64,000 nucleotides of DNA from Streptomyces sp. NBC_01197 (GTDB lineage: Bacteria; Actinomycetota; Actinomycetes; Streptomycetales; Streptomycetaceae): the NCBI RefSeq assembly GCF_036010505.1, contig NZ_CP108569.1:372001-436000 (forward strand), in the 5' to 3' direction. The translations under genes and the position numbers were made by a program. The notes under the pieces were generated by a model. It was not told the origin of the DNA and searched no databases. It worked only from the letters and a program-made list of their open reading frames with translations. Positions within the stretch are counted from its first letter, which is position 1; each line of letters opens with the position of its first letter. This document shows positions 1-8,551 of the stretch, in pieces.

Positions 1-387
1 CGGTCCGAAGCCGTCACCATCCTCCCGGCGCACCGGCACATCGCCACCCGGCTCAGGGCCGAGCCCGCCACGGCGGTCCAGCACCTGCGACCGCCGGTCC
101 TGCGGGTCAAGGGGCTCTCGGCCACTCTGACCAGAGTGGACGGCGTACCGGTGGCCGGCCGGACCATCGCCTTCACCAACACCGCCAGGACCCGCAAGCT
201 CTGCTCGGCGGTCACCGACCGCAACGGCGTGGCGCGGTGTGACGCCACCGTCCGGGGCCGGAACCGTGGTGCCGGCGGTCTCGCTGACGACCTGCGCTGC
301 CACGGGTACCTCGCGACGTTCGCCGGAACCGCCACGTACCGCCCCAGCAAGGACACCGCGCCGGTGCGCTTCGGACACCGGCCCTGA
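1..387 (+). CDS. Ig-like domain protein, C-terminal end (partial at window edge)
   Basis: The reading frame is open from the first base and stops at 385-387, so only the last 128 residues are seen. The segment VKGLSATLTRVDGVPVAGR followed by FTNTA..LCSAVTDRNGVARCDA resembles bacterial Ig-like (Big) repeats in which a substance is 'reinforced' by a variable extra sequence. Two Cys pairs (LCSAV/ARCDA and LRCHGY) could form a disulfide, consistent with a secreted or surface protein. The catalytic or anchoring part, if any, lies outside the window. The exact role is unknown. Confidence 0.6.
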   Translation, partial: RSEAVTILPAHRHIATRLRAEPATAVQHLRPPVLRVKGLSATLTRVDGVPVAGRTIAFTNTARTRKLCSAVTDRNGVARCDATVRGRNRGAGGLADDLRCHGYLATFAGTATYRPSKDTAPVRFGHRP

Positions 388-521
388 CGCCGCTCCCTCC
401 CCCGGCCCCGCGCCGGAGGGGGGACCACCGTCGTCGACGAGCTGACCGCCGATCGCGGGGACACACTGGCCAGGCCAGGTAAAGCAGGACGGTCAACCCC
501 GTACGGAGGCAGGAGCCGAAG

Positions 522-1556
522 ATGGCACGGAACCCCGACATCGCGCACGGTCCGGCGGACGCCGGTCGCCGCTCGGTCCTGTTGAGCGCGGCGGCGCTCG
601 CACTCACCGTCTCCGGATGCTCGGGCACGGCCACCCGCACGACGGCCGATGGCACCCGCGGCCCACAGCTCTCCGCCCCGACTGCCCCGGCGTCGGGAGG
701 GGCCGCCCCTTCGGCGGCCGCACTGCCCCACCCGACGCCCTGGCGGCCGAACGCGGCCGACGTGGACCCCCAGGTGAAGCTGCGCGCCGTGCAGCTCATC
801 GAGGCACTGGGCACCTGGCGGCCGGGAGGCGGCGGCGCGGCGAAGGCCCGGGCCAGAGTGACCGCGCTCGGCCTGCCCGGAGCGCTCGCGGATCAGGCGG
901 GGCCGTTGCTGTCCGGCGCGGACGAGGCCGCCCTGCAGGTCATCGACGCGCAGTACGGCGGCATCCTGACCGACTCCGCGAGCGTCCTGGTCGTGTGCAG
1001 ACAGTGGACCCGTTCCGGCGGCGGGCCGGTGACCGCCGGCGGTACGACGGTGGACGTACGGCTGAGCCGGGCGCAGCCACGCTGGTCGGTCACGGCGCTC
1101 CACCCCGCCACCCCGGGACCGGCCTCGTCCGCACTGTCCGACACGGCCCGGAAGGTCCTCGCCGACCACCGCATCAGCCTGCCGCCGGCCTCCGCGGCCG
1201 ACATCCGCAGCGGCGCCGTCCATTCCACCGCGCTGGCAGCACTGCTCCGGCTGGCGGGCGGCTACCGCATCGATGTGAGCGTCGTGCGGTCCGGACATCC
1301 GCTGGATGTCTTCGGCACCCACCGGCCCAGCGACCACCCGCTCGGCCGTGCCTTCGACGTATGGCGGATCAACGGCCGGCCTGTGGTCGCCGCGTCTACG
1401 CCTCGCTCCCTGATCGAGTCCTTCATGCGCGCCGCGGCTGCGGCCGGTTCGTACAACGTCGGCGGCCCCGTCCAGCTCGGGGGCGGCGCCACGTCGAACC
1501 AGTTCTTCTCGGACGCCACGCACCACGACCACGTCCACGTCGGCTTCAACAGCTGA
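522..1556 (+). CDS. Secreted lipoprotein with DD-peptidase-like (M15-type) C-terminal domain
   Basis: 344 aa. The start has a GGAGGCAGGAG-type ribosome site. The N-terminus carries paired arginines (AGRRSVLL), a hydrophobic stretch and a lipobox (TVSGC), so it should be exported and lipid-anchored. A Pro/Ala-rich linker follows. The C-terminal part has HRPSDHPLGRAFDVW and, near the end, HHDHVHVGF; this His...Asp...HxH spacing is typical of zinc-binding D-Ala-D-Ala carboxypeptidase/hedgehog-like folds acting on peptidoglycan. The middle region is not recognised. Whether the enzyme is active is an inference; it may only bind cell wall. Confidence 0.6.
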   Translation: MARNPDIAHGPADAGRRSVLLSAAALALTVSGCSGTATRTTADGTRGPQLSAPTAPASGGAAPSAAALPHPTPWRPNAADVDPQVKLRAVQLIEALGTWRPGGGGAAKARARVTALGLPGALADQAGPLLSGADEAALQVIDAQYGGILTDSASVLVVCRQWTRSGGGPVTAGGTTVDVRLSRAQPRWSVTALHPATPGPASSALSDTARKVLADHRISLPPASAADIRSGAVHSTALAALLRLAGGYRIDVSVVRSGHPLDVFGTHRPSDHPLGRAFDVWRINGRPVVAASTPRSLIESFMRAAAAAGSYNVGGPVQLGGGATSNQFFSDATHHDHVHVGFNS

Positions 1557-1637
1557 GCCGACGGGCCCTCACTGTGCGCCGCTTCGGGGCCGCTTGGTCT
1601 TTTGAGGACCCCTCACCGCAAGGTCCTTGTATGCGGG

Positions 1638-2546
1638 TCAGTCGAGGGAGCCCGCGAGGTGGTCGAGGGCGGCGACCGTTCCGGACGGCAGGCGTACGCT
1701 TCCGGCCGCGATGTTGTCGTCCAGGTGGGCCGGGTCGGAGGTTCCAGGGATGAGGAGGGTCTGCGCGTAGTGGGCCAACTGCCAGGCCAGGCCGACCTGG
1801 GCGGGCGTCACCCCGAGGGAGGCGGCCGCCTTCACCACGGCGAGGTGCTCGGTCACCTTGGGAACACCGGGAAAAGCGGAGCCGAGCGGGAAGAACGGCA
1901 CCCACGCGATCCCGTGCTCCCGGCACAGGTCCAGCAGCGGTTCGCTCGACCGGTCGAGGACGCTGTACGCGTTCTGTACGCAGGCGATACCGGCGGGCAG
2001 CGCCTGGCGCAGCTGGCCGGGGCTGACGTTGCTCAGCCCGATCGCGCCGATCTTGCCCTCGTCCCGCAGGGCCGTGAGCTCCGCGAGCTGACTGTCGAGA
2101 TCGACCACCTGGTCGCCATCGGCGCTCAGCCCGGGAGGCGCGTCGAGGCGGCGCAGGTTGACCACGGCCAGCTGTTCGACGCCGAGGCCGACCAGGTTGG
2201 CCTCCACCTCGGCACGCAGCTCCTCGGGCCGCTGAGCAGGGACAAGGCCCGCCCCGTCGTCCCGGGCGCCGACCTTGCTCGCGAGCACCAGGTCGTCGGG
2301 AAAGGGGTGCAGCGCATCGCGGATCAGTGCGTTGCAGGCTCCGGCGCCGTAGAACTGCGCCGTGTCGAGGTGGTTGACGCCCTTCGCCACGGCGTCGCGC
2401 AGCACCACCATCGCCGTGTCCGGCCCGGCGGCCGGTCGGGGCCGGTGGACGAGCTGCATGGCGCCGAACCCGATCCGGGCCACGCGCCGCCCGGCCAGCG
2501 TTGCGGTGCCGCCGGGTGCCTGGCGGGATCCGTCTGCTGTCGTCAC
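1638..2546 (-). CDS. Aldo/keto reductase
   Basis: 302 aa, usual length for the family. Signs are the N-terminal RIGFGAMQL, LDTAQFYGAG (catalytic Tyr), LASKVGA (catalytic Lys), GAIGLSNVSPGQL and the C-terminal cofactor segment LLIPGTSDPAHLDDN. It should reduce aldehydes or ketones with NADPH; the substrate cannot be told. The GTG start is preceded by AGGAG. It is transcribed divergently from the TetR gene at 2652, and two 14-16 bp palindromes lie in the shared promoter, so it is the likely target of that regulator. Confidence 0.85.
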   Translation of the reverse strand: MTTADGSRQAPGGTATLAGRRVARIGFGAMQLVHRPRPAAGPDTAMVVLRDAVAKGVNHLDTAQFYGAGACNALIRDALHPFPDDLVLASKVGARDDGAGLVPAQRPEELRAEVEANLVGLGVEQLAVVNLRRLDAPPGLSADGDQVVDLDSQLAELTALRDEGKIGAIGLSNVSPGQLRQALPAGIACVQNAYSVLDRSSEPLLDLCREHGIAWVPFFPLGSAFPGVPKVTEHLAVVKAAASLGVTPAQVGLAWQLAHYAQTLLIPGTSDPAHLDDNIAAGSVRLPSGTVAALDHLAGSLD

Positions 2547-2590
2547 GTGCGCACTCCTGCCTGTGATGGCCTAGTCTCGACCGCAACCAT

Positions 2591-2644
2591 CCGGAGGGCC
2601 CTCCGGCTTGAGAGCAGACTAACAGGAATACGGAGGATCCTCCG
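2591..2644. promoter_or_regulatory. Twin palindromic operators between aldo/keto reductase and TetR gene
   Basis: CCGGAGGGCCCTCCGG (2591-2606) and CGGAGGATCCTCCG (2631-2644) are perfect palindromes with the same CGGAGG half-site, 40 bp apart centre to centre. They sit in the 105-bp divergent promoter region, and the second ends just before the TetR start codon. TetR dimers bind such sites. This fits autorepression plus control of the reductase, but binding is inferred. Confidence 0.7.
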
Positions 2645-2651
2645 GTTAGCC

Positions 2652-3224
2652 ATGGCTGATTCCCACTCGAAGCCTCTGCGCGCGGACGCGCACCGCAACC
2701 GGCAACACCTGCTGGAGGTGGCGCGCCGCTCGTTCTCGTCCGCCGGGGGCAAGGTGACCCTGGAGGCGATCGCCCGTGAGGCCGGTGTCGGCATCGGCAC
2801 TCTCTACCGGCACTTCCCCACCCGTGAGGCGCTGGTCGAGGCGGTCTACCGCGCCGAGTTGAGCGGCCTGTGCGGCAGTACGGGCGAACTGCTGGCCTCC
2901 CGGAGCCCCGACCGGGCACTGCGCGAGTGGATGGACCGGTTCGCCGATTACGTGGCGACCAAGCGGGAGATGGCCGACGCCCTGCGCGCGGTGATCGCCT
3001 CCGGGGCCGTCACCAGCTCGCAGGCGCGCCACGACCTGTCGGCCGCCGTGCGCGTACTGCTCGACGCCGGGGCCGCCGACGGCACGCTCAGGGAAGACGT
3101 GCGCGCCGAGGACGTGGTCGCCGCCCTGGTCGGCGTCTTCCTCGCCTGCGGACGGCCCGAAGAGCGCGACCAGGCCGGGCGGATGCTGGACCTGCTGCTG
3201 GACGGTCTGCGCTACGGCCGGTGA
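2652..3224 (+). CDS. TetR family transcriptional regulator
   Basis: 190 aa. The helix-turn-helix is clear near residues 30-55: VTLEAIAREAGVGIGTLYRHFPTREALVEAVY. The C-terminal ligand domain ends LLLDGLRYGR. The frame stays open far upstream, but this ATG is chosen because the TetR domain begins about 12 residues after it and the upstream translation is the reverse complement of the reductase. It probably represses itself and the divergent aldo/keto reductase through the palindromes at 2591-2644. The inducer is unknown. Confidence 0.88.
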   Translation: MADSHSKPLRADAHRNRQHLLEVARRSFSSAGGKVTLEAIAREAGVGIGTLYRHFPTREALVEAVYRAELSGLCGSTGELLASRSPDRALREWMDRFADYVATKREMADALRAVIASGAVTSSQARHDLSAAVRVLLDAGAADGTLREDVRAEDVVAALVGVFLACGRPEERDQAGRMLDLLLDGLRYGR

Positions 3225-3274
3225 ACGTCGGCGGGCTGCCGACCGCCGGGCCGCCGACCGCGTAGGCTCGACGG

Positions 3275-3895
3275 ATGGCGAAGTATTTTGACGTGCACCC
3301 GGACAATCCGCAGCGGCGCACCATCAGCACGGTGGCCGAAAGTCTCCGCTCCGGTGCGCTCGTCGCGTACCCGACGGACTCCTGTTACGCGTTGGGCTGC
3401 CAGCTGGGCAACCGTGACGGCATCAGCCGGATCCGCTCGATCCGGAACCTCGACGACCGCCACCACTTCACGCTCGTGTGCCAGGACTTCGCCCAGCTGG
3501 GGCAGTTCGTGCACATCGACAACGACGTGTTCCGCGCGATCAAGGCAGCGACCCCGGGCAGCTACACGTTCATCCTCCCGGCGACCAAGGAGGTACCGCG
3601 TCAGCTGCTGCACCCGAAGAAGAAGACGGTCGGTGTGCGGATCCCTGATCATGTCGTCGCTCAGGCGCTGGTCTCGGAGTTGGGTGAGCCGCTGCTCTCC
3701 AGCACCCTGCTGCTGCCCGACGAGGACGAGCCGATGACGCAGGGCTGGGAGATCAAGGAACGGCTCGATCACGTACTGGACGCCGTGGTCGACTCGGGCG
3801 ACTGCGGGACCGCGCCGACCACGGTCATCGACTTCTCCAACGGTGAGCCCGAGATCGTACGGCGCGGGGCCGGCGACACCGCACGCTTCGAGTAG
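3275..3895 (+). CDS. Sua5/YciO/YrdC family L-threonylcarbamoyladenylate synthase-type protein
   Basis: 206 aa. The YrdC fold is visible as STVAESLRSGALVAYPTDSCYALGCQLGNR..RIRSIRNLDDRHHFTL, then KAATPGSYTFILPATKEVPR and VGVRIPDH. The family makes threonylcarbamoyl-AMP for tRNA t6A, or binds nucleotides in the less understood YciO branch. Length (about 206) and the RxIRNLD..HHFTL motif resemble YciO more than TsaC, so the tRNA role is uncertain. It is a stand-alone gene that converges on the beta-lactamase gene with a 37-bp gap. Confidence 0.85.
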   Translation: MAKYFDVHPDNPQRRTISTVAESLRSGALVAYPTDSCYALGCQLGNRDGISRIRSIRNLDDRHHFTLVCQDFAQLGQFVHIDNDVFRAIKAATPGSYTFILPATKEVPRQLLHPKKKTVGVRIPDHVVAQALVSELGEPLLSSTLLLPDEDEPMTQGWEIKERLDHVLDAVVDSGDCGTAPTTVIDFSNGEPEIVRRGAGDTARFE

Positions 3896-3932
3896 CCACG
3901 GCGTTCGGGCAGTCACCAACACCGTTACTCCG

Positions 3933-4856
3933 TCAGGCAGTTGGCGTCAGCACGTCGGCGACCAGCGCGGCGGCCCCGGCCACCAGCGCGTCGTCCGCGG
4001 GTGCCTTCGAGTCGTACTTGGTGGAGAGCACCGACAGCACCAGCGGTGACCGCTTCGGCGGCCATACGACCCCCACGTCGTTGGTGACGCCGTAGTCGCC
4101 GGTCCCCGTCTTGTCCGCCAGGATCCAGTCGGCGGGCAGTCCGGTTCCGAAACGCGCGCCGTTGGTGGTGTTCGCCGTCAGCCAGCCGGTGAGCTTCTCG
4201 CGGTGACCGGCGGTCAGGACACAGCCGACAACGAGGCGGCCGATGGTGGACCCGATGGCACCGGGGCTGGTGGTGTCCGTGACCCGCCACGGCTCCGCCG
4301 AGTTCAGCTCGGGTTCCCACCGGTCGAGCCGGGTCGTGGTGTCCCCGATGGAACGGCAGAAGCGGGTGACCGCTGTCGGGCCGCCGAGTTCGGCGAGCAG
4401 GAGGTTCACCGCGGTGTTGTCACTCTGACCGAGAGCGGCGGCGCACAGCTCGGCGACGGTCATGCCGTTGGCGATGTTCTCCGGCTTTCCGGTGACCGGG
4501 GCGTTGCCCGACTTCTTGACGAGTGCCTCGGTGTACCGGACGCGCTTGGCCAGGAACTCGCCGTCGTGGTCGAGGTCGCGCAGGACAGCCCCGACGGCCG
4601 GGGCCTTGGACACCGAGCACACCGGGAAGCGCTCGCGGGCGCGGTACAGCACTGTCGCACCCGTGGCCATGTCACGGGCGAACACACCCAGCCGGGCCGC
4701 GTGCTCCTTTTCGAGTGCCTTCAGCCGACGGGAGATCCCGTCGCCCGGCGATACGGCATAGGCCCGGCCGGCTGCAGGCGCCAGGGCGGCCAGGGCCGTA
4801 CCGGCACCGAGGGCCAGTACGGTCCGGCGGGACGGAGCGGATTCGGGGATGCGCAC
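3933..4856 (-). CDS. Class A beta-lactamase
   Basis: 307 aa from a GTG start. The N-terminus is a likely Tat signal (PSRRTVLALGAGTALAALAPAAG). All class A motifs are present: SVSK at 81-84 (nucleophile Ser81), SDN at 145-147, an omega-loop RWEPELN with the general-base Glu at about 181, and KTG at 249-251. It should be secreted and hydrolyse penicillins. A Cys directly precedes the active Ser. The gene is divergent from a LysR activator and part of a bla regulatory triad like S. cacaoi blaL-blaA-blaB, so it is probably inducible by beta-lactams. The start was chosen at the signal peptide; an upstream open stretch has no coding character. Confidence 0.93.
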   Translation of the reverse strand: MRIPESAPSRRTVLALGAGTALAALAPAAGRAYAVSPGDGISRRLKALEKEHAARLGVFARDMATGATVLYRARERFPVCSVSKAPAVGAVLRDLDHDGEFLAKRVRYTEALVKKSGNAPVTGKPENIANGMTVAELCAAALGQSDNTAVNLLLAELGGPTAVTRFCRSIGDTTTRLDRWEPELNSAEPWRVTDTTSPGAIGSTIGRLVVGCVLTAGHREKLTGWLTANTTNGARFGTGLPADWILADKTGTGDYGVTNDVGVVWPPKRSPLVLSVLSTKYDSKAPADDALVAGAAALVADVLTPTA

Positions 4857-4965
4857 GGGTGGCCTCGTTCCTCGTCGCTTGGTCAGGAAGGTCCGGGCCG
4901 CGCCGGAGATGCGGGGCGGACCGGATCCGCACAGCGCACAGTCAAGTCGGCCGCCGTGATCCGTG

Positions 4966-4997
4966 TCGAATACACTCTCGGCTTCAGGGCGATTCGA
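4966..4997. promoter_or_regulatory. Candidate LysR operator between bla and its activator
   Basis: TCGAAT (4966-4971) and ATTCGA (4992-4997) form a perfect 6-bp inverted repeat separated by 20 bp within the 168-bp divergent region. This stretch is also the most AT-rich part of it (ATTCGATATGGATATACG). The S. cacaoi blaL-blaA interval is known to carry dyads for the LysR activator. The precise contact sites here are inferred. Confidence 0.45.
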
Positions 4998-5024
4998 TAT
5001 GGATATACGTGCACGTCGGAGGGC

Positions 5025-5900
5025 ATGTTGCTGACCGAACGGCATCTGGAGATCTTTGTCGCGCTCGCGGAGGAGGAGCACTTCGGCTCAGCCGCGCTGC
5101 GCGTGGGAATCACCCAGCCACCGCTGTCCCAGGGACTGCGCCGGCTGGAGGCCCTGCTGGGCGTCCGGCTGTTCGACCGCGACCGGGGCGTCACGCTCAC
5201 CGACGAGGGATCACTGCTGCTGCCGCACGCCCGCCGCGCGCTGACGGCGCTCACGGAGCTCCGGGAGGCGGGGGCCCGCGAGCAGGCCGATGGCCGCCGG
5301 CTCAGGCTGGGTCTGGCGCCTGAGGTGCCGGCCAGAGTCGCGGCTGCGGTGGCTGCCGCGCCCGTCCGCGCCGGTGAGCGCAGCCGGATCGCCGTGACGA
5401 CCGCGCCGACCGTCACGCTGCTGTCCGAGACCGCCGCGGGGCGGCTCGACCTCGCGGTGATCCAACACCCGGCCGTACTGCACGGTCTGGCGGCGGACCG
5501 GGTGGTGCTCTTCCCGAGCTGGATTCTCTCGCCTGCGGACCAGCAGACCGGGGCCGGGGAAATCACCCGGCGCCTGCCCGTCGCCGTACGTCCGCGCGAC
5601 GAAGCCCCCGCGGCGCACGACCTGTTCGTCGACACCCTGGCCAGTCGCGGGCGCCGGGTGGAGACCCTGGTGGTGTCCGACGAGCGCGCCGGACTGGCGC
5701 TCGTCGCGGCAGGGCAGGCGGTACTGGTCACGGCCGACGAGACACTTGCCGCCGACGGTGTCGAGCGCGTCAGGGCGACCGACCCGCCGCTGCCCCTGCG
5801 GTTGCGGGTGGTGTGGGACGCGCGGCGCCCGGACTGCGAATGGACGGCGCGCACAGCACAGTTGGTGGTCGAGGCCCTGTCGCTCCAGGCGGCGAAATGA
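5025..5900 (+). CDS. blaA: LysR family activator of the beta-lactamase (BlaA-type)
   Basis: 291 aa. The start is set by GGAGGGC four bases before ATG. The N-terminal winged helix is typical of LysR: LTERHLEIFVALAEEEHFGSAALRVGITQPPLSQGLRRLEALLGVRLFDRD. An effector domain follows from about residue 90. It is divergent from the beta-lactamase and overlaps the next gene by 4 bp (ATGA), which is the arrangement of S. cacaoi blaA-blaB. It should activate bla in response to beta-lactam, perhaps through a signal relayed by the next gene. The symbol is given by analogy of position and family, not by sequence search. Confidence 0.8.
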   Translation: MLLTERHLEIFVALAEEEHFGSAALRVGITQPPLSQGLRRLEALLGVRLFDRDRGVTLTDEGSLLLPHARRALTALTELREAGAREQADGRRLRLGLAPEVPARVAAAVAAAPVRAGERSRIAVTTAPTVTLLSETAAGRLDLAVIQHPAVLHGLAADRVVLFPSWILSPADQQTGAGEITRRLPVAVRPRDEAPAAHDLFVDTLASRGRRVETLVVSDERAGLALVAAGQAVLVTADETLAADGVERVRATDPPLPLRLRVVWDARRPDCEWTARTAQLVVEALSLQAAK

Positions 5901-6811
5901 GCGGGTCCGGGCGCACGAGCGGTGTACAGCGCACGATCCGCGGCCTGTTCGCCGACGCGGGGGTCCGCGGCTGGCTGCACGTGGCGGAGCTGCGGCGTCC
6001 GGCGGCGCACGTCGCGGTCGATCCCGACGAGGCGGTCCCTGTCGGCTCCGTCTACAAGCTCCCGCTGATGGCCGCTTTCTGCCGGCTGGTGGACGCGGGG
6101 GCGGTCGACCCCCGGCTGCGGGTGACACTCGAACCGTCGGCCCGGATGCCCGGCCCGACCGGCATCTCCATCCTCCGGGACACGGTGTCCATGTCACTGC
6201 GGGACCTGGTCGCCCTCATGATGACCATCTCCGACAACACCGCGGCCGACGCGGTGCTGCACCGGGTCGGGACCGCGGCCGTGGACGAGCTGTGCCGGGA
6301 CCTCGGCATGAGTGACACGACTGTGCACGGCGGGGTCGCCACCACGTTCGCGCAGCTGGTGACGGAGACCGGGGCCGATTCGCTGCGCGCCGCGATGGAG
6401 CGGATCTCGGACAACGACTCGACGGTGCCGCCGGTCGTCTACGACCCGCTGTCCAAGGCATCGGCCACCCCTGCGGACATGGCCGTGCTGCTCCGGGCGA
6501 TCTGGACCGGCCGGGCGGCCTCCGCCGAGAGCTGCGCGTTCATGCGCCACGTCATGGGAAAGCAGCCGTGGACGCACCGGCTCGCTTCCGGATTCCCGTA
6601 CGACGACGTGACCGTGTCGGGCAAGACCGGGACGTTCGGGTCGATGAGGCACGAAGCCGGGGTGGTCGAACTCGCCGACGGCAGCGCGTACACCGCCGTG
6701 GTGTTCACCCAGGCGGCCCGCGCCGACAGCACCCTGCCGCGGGCGGACGCGGTCATCGGCGCGGCCGCCCGTATCGCGGTGGAGGAGCTGCGCGGTAACG
6801 AGGGCCTGTGA
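5897..6811 (+). CDS. blaB: Cytoplasmic serine beta-lactamase-fold protein (BlaB-type regulator)
   Basis: 304 aa, translationally coupled to the LysR gene (ATGA overlap). It has the penicillin-recognising motifs SVYK (51-54), SDN (112-114) and KTG (243-245), but no signal peptide or membrane segment, so it should stay in the cytoplasm. The segment after SDN has no clear class A omega-loop Glu (RWEPELN equivalent). In S. cacaoi a similarly placed BlaB is needed for beta-lactamase induction and has these motifs, although it was not found to act as a beta-lactamase. I therefore call it a sensor or regulatory protein; an intracellular beta-lactamase or esterase remains possible. Confidence 0.75.
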   Translation: MSGSGRTSGVQRTIRGLFADAGVRGWLHVAELRRPAAHVAVDPDEAVPVGSVYKLPLMAAFCRLVDAGAVDPRLRVTLEPSARMPGPTGISILRDTVSMSLRDLVALMMTISDNTAADAVLHRVGTAAVDELCRDLGMSDTTVHGGVATTFAQLVTETGADSLRAAMERISDNDSTVPPVVYDPLSKASATPADMAVLLRAIWTGRAASAESCAFMRHVMGKQPWTHRLASGFPYDDVTVSGKTGTFGSMRHEAGVVELADGSAYTAVVFTQAARADSTLPRADAVIGAAARIAVEELRGNEGL

Positions 6812-6847
6812 AGGCGGCGGTACGCCACTGCGCACCGGAAGAACTGA

Positions 6848-6889
6848 CAGGTATCGGCACCCGGTTCGTCAGCCGGGCGCCGATACCTG
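6848..6889. terminator. Bidirectional hairpin terminator
   Basis: CAGGTATCGGC (6848-6858) pairs perfectly with GCCGATACCTG (6879-6889), and an inner CCGG/CCGG extends the stem. It lies between two convergent genes, the BlaB-type gene and the sugar porter, so it can serve both. Confidence 0.75.
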
Positions 6890-6905
6890 CAGCGTCGACG
6901 TGCGG

Positions 6906-8357
6906 TCAGACCGGCGCCTGCCCGGCTGCCGGACGCCGGTAGGTCTCGCCCGTCATCGATTCCAGCTCCCGCTGCTTCGTCTCCGGGACCTTGCCGCGTA
7001 CGAAGAAGAACGAGGCGAGGGCGAAGAAGGCGAACGTGCCGTACAGCCAGGAGAGGCCGACCTGGCGGGTCATCGGCTCGAAAGCGAAGGTGACGATGAA
7101 GTTGAAGATCCAGTTGGACGCGGTGCCGATGGCCAGCGCCATCGCACGCATCCGGTTCGGGAACATCTCGGCCAGCATGATCCACAGGATCGGGCCCCAC
7201 GAGAGCGCGAAGAAGACGACGAAGGCGTTCGCGCCCACGAGCGCCAGCGGCCCGTAGGGGCCGGGCAGCGACACATGGTTTCCGCTGCCGTGCTGCTGGG
7301 AGAAGGCCACCGCGGTGAGCAGCAGCGACAGGAACATGCCGAGGGAGCCGATGGTGAGCAGCCGGCGGCGGCCGACCCGGTCCACGAAGAGCATGGCGAC
7401 CACGGTCATCACCACATTGATCCCCGCGGTGATCACCGAGGTGGTGAACGAGTTGGACTCGCTGAATCCGACCGACTTCCAGAGGGTGGTCGAGTAGTAG
7501 AAGATCGCGTTGATGCCGACCAGTTGCTGGAACGCGGCCATGATGATGCCGACCCAGACCAGCGGGTGGAGGCCGAACCGCTTGCCGCGGATGTCCGCGA
7601 ACGTACTGCGGTGCTCCTTGTTCAGAGTCTCCCGGATCTCCTCGACCTTGCTGTCGGGGTCGCTCTCGCCGGTCACCCGCTTCAGCACACCGGCCGCCTT
7701 GCCGTACTCGCCCTTGAGTACCAGGTAGCGGGGGGATTCCGGGATCAGCATGGCCAGCAGGCCGTACACCAGTGCCGGGATGACACCGATCAGGAACATC
7801 CAGCGCCAGGCCGCCATGCCGAACCACAGGTTCTGCGAGGCGCCGCCCGCTGCGCCGGCCAGGCCCTTGTTGGAGCTGAGCACCACCAGCTGACCGATGG
7901 TGATCGCCAGCTGCTGCAGGGATCCGAGAGCGCCGCGCCCCTTCGCGGGCGCCACCTCGGAGATGTACGCCGGCGCGATCACGGAGGCGACGCCGATGGC
8001 CAGCCCGCCGACCACCCGCCACACCATGAGATCGGGTACGGAGAAGGCGGTGGCCGACCCCACGGAGCTGATGACGAACATCACCGCGCCCAGCACCATC
8101 ACGCGCCGGCGTCCCCAGCTGTCCGCCAGCCGCCCCGCGTACCAGGCGCCGACCGCGCAGCCCAGCAGAGCGATGGAGACGACAAAGCCGGAGAGGAACG
8201 TGCCGAGATGGAAATGCGAGCTCAGAGCGTCGACCGCGCCGTTGATGACGGACGAGTCGAAGCCGAAAAGAAAACCGCCGACCGCGGCGGCAATGGAGAT
8301 GCCTACAGCTTTACCGCCACGTTGGGGTGCGTCTGTGAGGGGAGCCGTCTCCGCCAT
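6906..8357 (-). CDS. MFS sugar porter, GlcP-like glucose permease
   Basis: 483 aa with about 12 membrane segments. Sugar-porter signatures are visible: GFDSSVINGA, the RXGRR-type loop ADSWGRRRVM, PAYISEVAPAKGRGALGSLQQL, PESPRYL and the C-terminal PETKQRELESM (PETKG-like). It should be a proton-coupled importer of glucose or another hexose at the cell membrane. The ATG at 8357 is preferred over an upstream GTG because AGGTGA lies about 10 bases before it. No catabolic gene adjoins it. Streptomyces GlcP is the nearest type I recognise; substrate is inferred. Confidence 0.82.
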   Translation of the reverse strand: MAETAPLTDAPQRGGKAVGISIAAAVGGFLFGFDSSVINGAVDALSSHFHLGTFLSGFVVSIALLGCAVGAWYAGRLADSWGRRRVMVLGAVMFVISSVGSATAFSVPDLMVWRVVGGLAIGVASVIAPAYISEVAPAKGRGALGSLQQLAITIGQLVVLSSNKGLAGAAGGASQNLWFGMAAWRWMFLIGVIPALVYGLLAMLIPESPRYLVLKGEYGKAAGVLKRVTGESDPDSKVEEIRETLNKEHRSTFADIRGKRFGLHPLVWVGIIMAAFQQLVGINAIFYYSTTLWKSVGFSESNSFTTSVITAGINVVMTVVAMLFVDRVGRRRLLTIGSLGMFLSLLLTAVAFSQQHGSGNHVSLPGPYGPLALVGANAFVVFFALSWGPILWIMLAEMFPNRMRAMALAIGTASNWIFNFIVTFAFEPMTRQVGLSWLYGTFAFFALASFFFVRGKVPETKQRELESMTGETYRRPAAGQAPV

Positions 8358-8551
8358 GAACACAATCACCTGACTGACATCGTTGTCCGGTACTGCTTCC
8401 ACTGTCCGTGAAAACGACCTTTACGTCGGTGTACGCGAGACCGCGGGGCGCTTTCCCTTACGGCGACGCGTCACCTTTACGGCGCTCGCGTACCCAGGCG
8501 GAAACGCGGCACTCCCCCAGAAACCTGTGATGTCCGTCAAGGTCGGGGCGG

